Source: Strongylocentrotus purpuratus (Eukaryota > Echinodermata > Echinoidea > Camarodonta > Strongylocentrotidae). Taken from it: DNA of 64,000 nucleotides. Location: positions 31,068,797 to 31,132,796 of the forward strand of contig NW_022145597.1 in the NCBI RefSeq assembly GCF_000002235.5, read 5' to 3'. Below, one piece after another: positions 57,201-64,000 of the stretch. The notes below the pieces were generated by a model, which was not told the DNA's origin, made no database searches, and saw only the letters and a program-made list of their open reading frames with translations. The translations under genes and the position numbers were made by a program. The stretch's first letter is position 1, and the number at the start of each line of letters is the position of its first letter.

Positions 57201-60200
57201 CTGACTCTAGAATGTTTCCAAAGCAACTCTAGAACGTTTCCAAAGTAACCGATCCTTGGCCATCCTGCGCAATGTCATTTTTGTTGTTCAGTCCTTTGTT
57301 TAGCTGGTGTCGGTATTGTCAGTATGCCTGGGATATATTAAAATCGTTATTTCCCCCTCCCATGCTACAAAATTTTTTAATCCCATTCATGATCAATCCA
57401 TTATGCCTTTTTCATTAAAATAACAACAAAAAAGAACGGCAAAATGATATGTCCTGAACACAGTACGCTTTACATTTTGTATCTTAAGGGATAGGCAAAT
57501 TGAAAACTTCAGATGACCATTAAATTTGGGGAAGATTCGGGTAGTTGAAAATAAATGGCAAAATTCATTCATCCAGGTCAAACATGCATCTTTTCAGGTC
57601 GAGTATTATTGACTTTTTAATGTTAAGGTAGCTTTAGATGAAGGTAAGTATATTGAATTGGATTACAAAATTTAGTCAAAAAGGAAAAGTCATGATTGAT
57701 TTTGAGGGAGAAATTGTGCTACCAATTTATGGAAAGGTTTGGTTCAAGAACTAGTTATTTTTCTTTTTCTGTCACTAGCTCATTTATGTCATAAGCATCA
57801 AATTGATCAAGAAAAATAATTCAAAAGAAGAAACAATTACCGGTAAACAAAAAAGAAGAAAATGACATCAAGTTCTACTTTGCAGTTTTGTGTACATTTG
57901 ACAAACTGATAAGGTAAAAGATATAGGACAAAATTCTCTTTGCATAAACGAAATGGTACTAGTTGTATCTAGATATTATAATTTAATTACCGTATAACAA
58001 TAGTAATACGATATTATATAATAATATAATAATCATAATACTGGATAATACCTGTGGTTTGTCAAAAGAGGATCTTGTATTTTAAATATCATTGTTGATT
58101 TGACCTCAGCTTTACAGTTACACATTTGGAATCTGACTGTATTTTACTTACCAATTCTTAACGTGGTAAATTAATTTTTTCTTGGTTAATTTACTGCACA
58201 TGTGACAGACTTCAGACTGATATATCTTTGATTGTTTAAATAATCGGACCCCTTTATCCTGGAGAAGAAAAAAAAAGCCATGCTAAATTTATCAGCGTTC
58301 TCAATCGAGGTGACGGTACACATTTGGTTTGCTATGAATGACTTTAGGAGACAGATGCCATTGCTGTTGTTTTTTTTATTAACTTTTATTAACTGATGTG
58401 CACAAACAGAAGTGTAACAGTCTGGTAAGAAACGTTTACAGGTCATCAACGGAAGGGAATATTAAGAAGTTGAATTGAAATTGGATCTGAATTATATTTA
58501 TGTAATTATTTTGGGGTTGAAAGATGAAGCTACTATAGAACTGAGATAACTTCAAGGCTCTTTAAAAAAAAAGAAAAAAAAAAAGGATTATTTGATGATC
58601 GATGTATTCCCCCAATGGTCAGAACCCCAGAATTAGTTTTGAAGCTTAGTTTTATTGCGCCTAAGACAGTCACTACTCCATAAACATTGAATTGTAATCA
58701 CACATTTAACGTTTGAGAACTTGGGGTATTTTACCAATCAAATTGAAAGAGGTGGGGGTAGATTCCACTCTCTCCCCCTCCCTCAGAAAAATTGTCATTC
58801 ATGCACATAGTTGCCATGTTTGTTTCTTTGTTTTGAGGGCATATCCGGCTTAATGTCTTGCCGTTAAATTGCTTTTTAGTGTTTAAGGATATAAAAATCA
58901 AATAAACCCATCAACAATCTTGATCCTTTAAACTTCAGAATGTTCCCTTCCAACAACCCGTATTTAATTTAAAATAAAAAAACAAGAAAAAGAAAATGCT
59001 GCCATATTTTGGCAATCTCTGTTATCTGTTTTACCTTTCCCCCTTGGCCGTGATGATACAAAGACACTCTGATCGAGCAGGTATTAATGAGTGCATGTAA
59101 GCAGAAGGTGTGGGACCATTTCACCAAGGCACAGAGGAAAACCATTGAAGGCTGGAAGCAACAGACCAAGGTAGGTGCTAGGCAGGGGCAATTTGTAATT
59201 TGTTTTCAAAGACAGAAAGGTGTCGGTGATCATTGATACATGTATGGAAGGAGAGTCTGCTGAGAGCCAGAAGGGCGATAGTTGCAGGTGCTCTGAAATA
59301 CGCTCAGGCGACAGTTGGTTTTGTCAAAAGGTTTAGGTTTAGGGTTAGGGTTGCAGTTGGGTTCTAGGCCATGTTTAGGGTCAGTGTTTAGGTTTAGGGC
59401 TAGCGTAGGTTACGCAATGGGTTAAGAAATCAGCTGGCGTATGATAATAACTGCAGAACAATTGACACTAGAGCTTGTGCCATACACCCTGCCACGCAGA
59501 AGAGTCGCTGTTCATTGAAATTTGCGTTTAAGAATAGTGTGCTGAAAGCAACAGAGGCAGTACCCTTCTGACTCTCTGCAGACAAGTTCCTTCTTGCCCA
59601 TATCATTATGGACATTTGAAAGTATCTACTTGTTGTCGATATTCACAAGAGATATCAAACTTTACCTTTTCACTTCAAATGGATTTTCATGTTCAGAATG
59701 AATAACATTACAGGTCTTCAAATTTAGTAATCTCCTGAATCTTAAGATTGTGAATATTCTTAGAGGCTTATTTGCGAAAATCTGTGCTATTGCGAGAGGA
59801 TAGGAATGTAAAATTGTACTGTCAAACCTGTTTTTAAAGGCCACAAGATATTAAAAGCCAATCAAAAACCGTCTAATTATTGATGGACATGTACAAGAGC
59901 AACAACAAAGAGGTTTGTATAAAGGTTTTCTGGGCTCTATCTCTACAGAAGCATACAGAATATTAAAATTTCGATCATGATATGCATAAAGGCAAAACAA
60001 CCTACCTGTATCATATGATGATTAAGGATAAAGTACCGATTATGTCTACAAGTACTTCTCTTTTTCCTCTTAAATGTAAAATTTGGCATCCATAGTGATT
60101 AGTGATGAATGTTTTCAAGTGTTTGTCAATGTAGTGGAAAAACCTGAAAGCACACCTTGAGTAAGGAAAGCAAGCAATAGTCTAGTCTTCAAAAACTGTA

Positions 60201-63200
60201 GCAGAACTGGTACAGAAACTGGTGATAATGTCAAACTAGCTGTAAAGTCCTTTTAAACTTGGATGGACAGATCTTCACTCCTGATGGACATAGAGAGAAA
60301 AGGTTAAAGTTCACTATGGCCATGGATGCAAGCTTCCAGAAGGCGGTTGGAAACCATAAGATTGTAAGAGGTATAAAGTGTGTAGGAGAGGCAGGCAGTG
60401 AAGCTTGTAATGGACATACAGCACAATCGACATGGCAGCCATTAAGGAGATACAGAGTTCCGAGGTCAAAGGTAAAAAGAGGTCAAGAGCACCACCTAAC
60501 AGCGGTCAATGGAGGCTACTGTAAAAGTAAAAGGTAGAATGGTCTTAGTAGAAGTGAAGCTGTCTTGATGGATATACAGAATGATCTGCAGGACAGCTAT
60601 GCAGGAAGTACACAGTTCAGTTTGGAGGCCAAAGGTTAAAGGGTTGATGAGCATCACTTATTAGTGGTGAAAGGAGGTCATTGTAGCAGGTGGAAGGGTT
60701 ACACTGAAAGATGCCATTTACACAAGAAGGAACAGGAGGACTAAAATGGTTGGTATTACCAGCGGAATGTTTTTGCAAGACATGGATTCGAGCTATCATT
60801 GGTGATACTATTGTTCCAGGCAAGAAAGGTATACCGGTAGAAGTTAGTGATATGCTCTTGTAAAGGATATATGAGTGACCTATAGCTAGCCATCCTGGAG
60901 ACACAGGCCAAAGGTCAAAGGTTCAAAGATCAAGATGAAGGCACAAGGTCATTACAGATGACCCAAAAGGAGAACGGTTGGTATAAAAATGGAACGTTTG
61001 TGTTAGACATGTATATTTCAGGATGGACAGCCAGATTTGTCAAAGGTCAAAGGGTTGTGCAAAAGGGATATGGACACCAGCTGCAATGTACAAGTAGTTT
61101 ATGAAGACTTTCACTTCAAAGAGGCCAAGAACAATGACAATGAAAGGTAAATGAGTTGATGCTATATTTTTGCAATTTTGCAATAAGGAATTGGAAAAAA
61201 GTTATTTTATGGAGTGGTTTTGGGGAGAAATTAAATAAAGATGGTAAGTTGTTAGAAGGAGGTATTTGTAAATGTAGCATACCAGTAGTCTATTTCTGAT
61301 GTCAAAGTTGTAGGAAATTAATTTGCATGAGTTGTGTACAGTGTTCGACTTTAAATTTTGTTTATTCACAATTTGGTTTGTAAGTATATTAGAATGGGAC
61401 ATATGATTTACAGTCTACTTAAAGTTAAGTCACAGAAACTTTATTTGTAAGCCTATGACTTCAAATTTTATGAATAAAAAAAATCTGTGGTAAGTTGCTA
61501 GAAGGACAAAGAATATTGACATGTTTAACCTTTGATAGTTGTATAAGACTTTAGTTTATGTAAGTTAAAAATGTATGGTAAGTTGTAAGAAAGATATGCA
61601 GTGTTGATTGTGTAGGACTTGATGTTTTGTGACTCATAAATAAATGGTAAGTTGTTAACAAAGAAATGCAGTTTTATGTCTAATTTCCATAGCAGAGACA
61701 CATATTTCAAGTTTTGTGACTAAAAAGCCATGGTAAGTTGTAAGAAATTGCATTTCCACAATTATATTAGTTGTGGGAGCTTCACTGTTTTGAATGTCCT
61801 CATGTTTTATGAATCACAAAGTTTTTGAAGTTTCAAGACAAAATGTTGCAGTTTCAAATCTCTATTAGTGTAGTAGATTTTGTTTCTGATCTATTTAGCA
61901 TTCATATTATGTCAAAGTTGAGCTATGATAACAGTAGTACATGTCTTTTTTAAAATATTTTTTGTTGAATAAATGAATCAAGTATTGAAGTATTAGTAAT
62001 AGTCATTGTTTAACCAGAATTCATATTACTAATGTGTATTCTGCCATATCTTTATTCCATGATCGTACTTTAACCCTTTTGTAACAATTGTGACAATTAT
62101 TCCACCTTGCATCCATTTTTGTTTCATGACTATATAGCATTTGATGCTAGGAATTTTTAAAAGGTAAATAAGTTTTAATATCTTTAAATTGGCACCACAT
62201 TGAGAGATTAAAACTAGGCATTTTGAAAACTTTTTGACAACATTCTACCCTGTTACCCTGTGTATATTGTTTTCAGAGACATTGCATTTAAATCTATCAC
62301 TGTAGTAATAAAAGAATAATAATATTATTGCCAACGTTGTGCAGTTACAATTTGCTCATGGGCAGATAGAGGTCATGTGCACCAAGCCATATGATATGTG
62401 GTATCGAGCTGTCAAACTGTGCACATGTCACTTTTTACTTGATAATATACAGTAATACAACCATTTTTGTGTGCACATGTGCACTACAACATCTAAAAGG
62501 GGTAAATTATGATGGTAACAATGAAATGGTATATATGGATTGAGCCTACAGACCACCAATTGATATTGCATTGCCAATTTGTATATGGAATTCAGTTGTA
62601 AAGCAAGATATTTTGTACATGTTCCATTATTTACTGTATTAGTGAATATTTTGTGATAGTAATGGATACACTGTAGATGTATGTGGCAAATGATATCTCT
62701 TTTATTTGGTTTTGATTCGATATTGGTTTACCAGATTAAATATGATTTATTGGGATTTGTTACAATTTTTTTTCTAGATAATGTGGACATATTTACACAT
62801 GTGCTGACAGTGCTGTATGTACATTGACTATCGTAACTAATCTTGGTGCCTGCAATTGACAAGTATATGTGTGCAGAACGATATATTTGGACAAAATTTG
62901 CTTCCTATTCTTCCTAAATCAGAAAGAGGTAACCTCATGGTGAAGTAAAGTCCAATGGCAAATTTTGTATACCCGGTACTTCATTAAGCAATGAAACACA
63001 GCTCTGTAGGTAGAAATAGAATTCTTGAAAAAGAATTGATGTTCCTTGTCCCAGAACTGTGTGGCAGGGAAGCTTAATGGCTCTGAAGTATTCATTGTTA
63101 AAATGATCCTTTTTATACTACATTATGGAGCAAAGTGTGAAGCACTCTGTAACTGCAAGGAAAGGCATTATACCAAATATTCTGCGGATTGAATTTGGAT

Positions 63201-64000
63201 AGATATGAAAAGTTATAAGATGATGAAGCGGATCCTAATCAAATGATTGGTTGGAAGCGTACATGTGACCAGTCATCTATTTTGTCTTACACATAATTTT
63301 ACTAATGAACGGTCATTGGCAAATACTAATGACCGGTAATTAGTAAAATCATGTTATAAAACATCATTTTTTAAAACAAATGAAACTTCATCTTATAAAA
63401 CAAATAATTCACATCATTTTCTAAGGTACCGTGTGTGGATAATTCTTACTAATGACCTCACTGCTGTGTATTATTTGTATAATTGTGTATGCTATTACAT
63501 GCTAATGATTCTCTCTTTGTGCTACTCCAGGAGTTGCGTCAGCAGCAGCAAGAGGAGCTTGGAGTGGGTGAGAAGGGGGAAGCAGAGATGGACCTCTCCG
63601 ACGAAGAGGACCAGATCGGGACCCAAAGCGGGACCCAAAGCGAGGCCAAGCGCCCCCGTACAGAGTCGATTACCTCAGGTATTTATTTACCTGTGTTTCT
63701 CAAATACCAATTGTTTTTCACTTGAAGGAGTAGGAAAAAGAAAAGCAAGTACCCCCCCCCCCCCCCCCCTCCAAAGAGAATCTACCATTGCAGGTATTTA
63801 AACCATTACTTGTCATATGCCAGAGTTTTACGTTTAAAACATTTCTCATATTGATCTTCGATGATGTATTTCCCTATTTAATTTTTGTTGTACCTTCATG
63901 AGTTTTACATTGACATGCACATATGTAAGTTCATGTACATGTGTCTCTGAACATATTTACTATTCCAGGTATTTATTCCTACTTGTTCCTAGAAAGAGGT
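51169..64000 (+). CDS. ENOX: Ecto-NOX disulfide-thiol exchanger, ENOX1/2 family (partial, continues right)
   Basis: Eight exons: 51169-51264, 51705-52136, 53762-53971, 54627-54848, 55379-55490, 56881-56981, 59064-59170 and 63531-63678. All junctions agree in phase, giving 476 codons. Order: Gly/Met/Pro-rich region; HFADFTLFPPT, matching the CTLFPP motif of vertebrate ENOX; an RRM (GCKTIFVGG, KRNFCHVRF, SGYRVRIG); LDFAENRDDQYEFEC and RRRAREARH; WLERGECDKRNSAQFYNLV, HVRRLIGEKA, KVWDHFTKAQRKTIEGW; then an acidic stretch EMDLSDEED. Family members are reported as cell-surface hydroquinone/NADH oxidases with protein disulfide-thiol interchange, although no signal peptide is seen. The C-terminal coiled coil and end lie outside. 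Vertebrates have ENOX1 and ENOX2; this cannot be assigned to one. Confidence 0.93.
51705..52136 (+). CDS. ENOX: ENOX exon, Gly/Met/Pro-rich region
   Basis: 432 bp, phase 1 at both ends. It encodes DRDNKSSGRRLSTPDQGSQH, then low-complexity GPMMGPMMGPMMGPPMGG and three GMGD-type repeats, ending HFADFTLFPPTV. A second frame is open across the repeats (HGRYGHGRYGHGRY), a by-product of the 18 bp periodicity. Confidence 0.9.
52492..52559 (+). pseudogene. Dead partial copy of the ENOX RRM exon
   Basis: 68 bp closely matching 53,764-53,831 (about 10 mismatches), without acceptor or donor. In the exon frame it carries a TAG. It is embedded in the intron before the real exon. Confidence 0.8.
52771..53167. 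mobile_element. MITE with long terminal inverted repeats and CAGA target duplication
   Basis: 397 bp; inverted termini GGGCAATTCCACGGTAACGG extend to about 80 bp with few mismatches. CAGA flanks both ends (52,767-52,770 and 53,168-53,171). No transposase. Confidence 0.8.
53213..53697. repeat. Double hairpin, four alternating inverted copies
   Basis: Arms 53,213-53,330 and 53,366-53,483 form one foldback; 53,484-53,571 and 53,605-53,697 form a second of the same family. The core AACATCCCTTCACTGCTATT recurs in alternating orientation. It ends 64 bp before the RRM exon. Confidence 0.85.
53762..53971 (+). CDS. ENOX: ENOX exon, RRM first half
   Basis: 210 bp after CTTCAG, ending in a GTGAGT donor. 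It encodes QGPPPVGERPLGCKTIFVGG (RNP2-like), MTVEMMLELFTKYGGEIINI and KRNFCHVRF (RNP1-like), matching the vertebrate ENOX RRM closely. A degenerate 68 bp copy of its 5' part lies at 52,492-52,559. Confidence 0.95.
54060..54252. mobile_element. MITE with GGGCCC termini and internal minisatellite (copy 2)
   Basis: Same family as 20,874-21,016. The interior is five tandem units of CTTGCGATTGATTGGCAGA (about 54,128-54,215). Confidence 0.75.
54627..54848 (+). CDS. ENOX: ENOX exon, RRM end and conserved Arg-rich segment
   Basis: 222 bp, phase 1 at both ends. It encodes YRVRIGANIDPPNNGRLRLD, FAENRDDQYEFECDQRRRAR and EARH, the most diagnostic ENOX stretch, then a less conserved linker. Confidence 0.95.
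55060..55200 (+). repeat. GTAGTG microsatellite/minisatellite
   Basis: Degenerate (GTAGTG)n and (GGTAGT)n in an ENOX intron, followed by a poly-G run at about 55,229-55,246. Confidence 0.8.
55379..55490 (+). CDS. ENOX: ENOX exon, central helical region
   Basis: 112 bp, phase 1 to phase 2. It encodes DGESFPQAANMLVNWLERGE, then CDKRNSAQFYNLVKSTH, matching the W-ERGE-N-RSA-FY segment of vertebrate ENOX. Confidence 0.93.
56208..56440 (+). repeat. 125 bp tandem duplication in ENOX intron
   Basis: Two adjacent copies start GATTTCAAATCTGGCCAAAT at 56,208 and 56,333 with a few mismatches. No coding role. Confidence 0.8.
56438..56735. mobile_element. Foldback MITE, GGTGGTATTCTC termini
   Basis: 298 bp with imperfect inverted arms of about 100 bp (GGTGGTATTCTCAAAAGTGG ... 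TCGAGAATACCACC) around a short AT-rich centre. Confidence 0.8.
56712..56935 (+). repeat. 112 bp tandem duplication including a partial ENOX exon
   Basis: Units 56,712-56,823 and 56,824-56,935. Each holds the end of the MITE arm, the pyrimidine tract, CCAG acceptor and 55 bp of exon. The first unit's exon part is cut off by a TAG and has no donor. Confidence 0.85.
56881..56981 (+). CDS. ENOX: ENOX exon, HVRRL segment
   Basis: 101 bp, phase 2 to phase 1. It encodes THVRRLIGEKAQCDLNLNQI, then QQQYRMQVIGLITQ. Its first 55 bp and acceptor are tandemly duplicated just upstream (unit 56,712-56,823); only this copy is full length and ends in a GTAAGT donor. Confidence 0.93.
57060..59060. other. ENOX intron, no further gene seen
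   Basis: AT-rich intron sequence. I find no additional exon, RNA gene or strong repeat. Confidence 0.5.
59064..59170 (+). CDS. ENOX: ENOX exon, WDHFTKAQRK segment
   Basis: 107 bp, phase 1 to phase 0. It encodes YTLIEQVLMSACKQKVWDHF, then TKAQRKTIEGWKQQTK. The acceptor was chosen at ACAAAG/AC because it restores frame and gives the same residue spacing as vertebrate ENOX. The CAG at 59,078-59,080 would break the frame. Confidence 0.9.
60240..61080 (+). repeat. Degenerate intronic repeats rich in AGGTCA/TCAAAGGT
   Basis: Loosely repeated segments of roughly 190 bp carry GAGGTCAAAGGT, GGCCAAAGGT and GGTCAAAGGT, similar to nuclear-receptor half-sites spaced as DR1. A 92-codon open frame at 60,259-60,537 lies inside and is not supported as a gene. 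Confidence 0.4.
61235..61750 (+). repeat. Degenerate tandem repeat with ATGGTAAGTTG core
   Basis: ATGGTAAGTTG occurs at about 61,240, 61,573, 61,646 and 61,730, with TGGTAAGTTG also near 61,488. Most copies are followed by (T)AGAA or ACAA, at spacing of about 75-90 bp over the last four. Confidence 0.65.
61750..63530. other. ENOX intron, no further gene seen
   Basis: AT-rich intron with a small palindrome at 63,297-63,350 (ATTTTACTAAT ... ATTAGTAAAAT). No exon or RNA gene supported. Confidence 0.5.
63531..63678 (+). CDS. ENOX: ENOX exon, acidic segment
   Basis: 148 bp, phase 0 to phase 1, after CTCCAG. It encodes ELRQQQQEELGVGEKGEAEM, DLSDEEDQ, a duplicated IGTQSGTQS and AKRPRTESITS. It corresponds to the E-M-SDDE region of vertebrate ENOX. 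The next exon lies beyond the window. Confidence 0.9.

Overview
The window looks like nuclear DNA of an echinoderm, most likely a regular sea urchin. It is AT-rich, intron-rich and crowded with SINEs, MITEs, minisatellites and long G/C homopolymers. The organism call rests on three multi-exon genes on the minus strand whose products have the architecture of centrocins, the two-chain antimicrobial peptides known from sea urchin coelomocytes. No bacterial features (operons, ribosome binding sites, CRISPR arrays) are present.

Positions 1-42,000 are a tandem array of centrocin-like genes, all on the minus strand. The left edge holds only the promoter and 5'UTR exon of a gene whose body lies outside (gene 0). 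Three complete genes follow: A (about 5,560-9,063), B (about 18,940-24,015) and C (about 31,700-37,173). Each has a 5'UTR exon behind a TATA-like box, a signal-peptide exon, a heavy-chain exon, a light-chain exon with the stop codon, and a probable 3'UTR exon. All coding junctions are phase 1 and join cleanly, giving precursors of 129, 122 and 123 residues. A is unusual: both chains are histidine-rich. The genes sit in repeat units of about 12.2 and 13.7 kb (14,062-26,225 and 26,226-39,974), with a 2.3 kb duplication on the left (1-2,280 and 8,772-11,096) and an exon-less gene remnant at 13,040-13,770.

Positions 42,000-51,000 are a mosaic of inverted repeats and transposon relics: a broken THAP-domain reading frame on the minus strand, a PHD-like zinc-finger fragment, a 141 bp near-perfect palindrome and two inverted arms of about 660 bp.

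Positions 51,169-64,000, on the plus strand, carry most of an ecto-NOX disulfide-thiol exchanger (ENOX1/2 family). Eight phase-consistent exons encode 476 codons: a Gly/Met/Pro-rich N-terminal region, an RNA-recognition motif, the conserved ENOX central region and an acidic segment. The gene runs off the right edge, and a phase-compatible candidate first coding exon lies about 8.9 kb upstream at 42,176-42,293. Its introns hold foldback elements, two partial exon duplications and a tandem array of donor-like sites.

The array and ENOX appear functionally unrelated neighbours. The most notable biology is rapid diversification of the mature peptide chains on a conserved precursor scaffold, including conversion of an amphipathic cationic helix into a histidine-rich segment.
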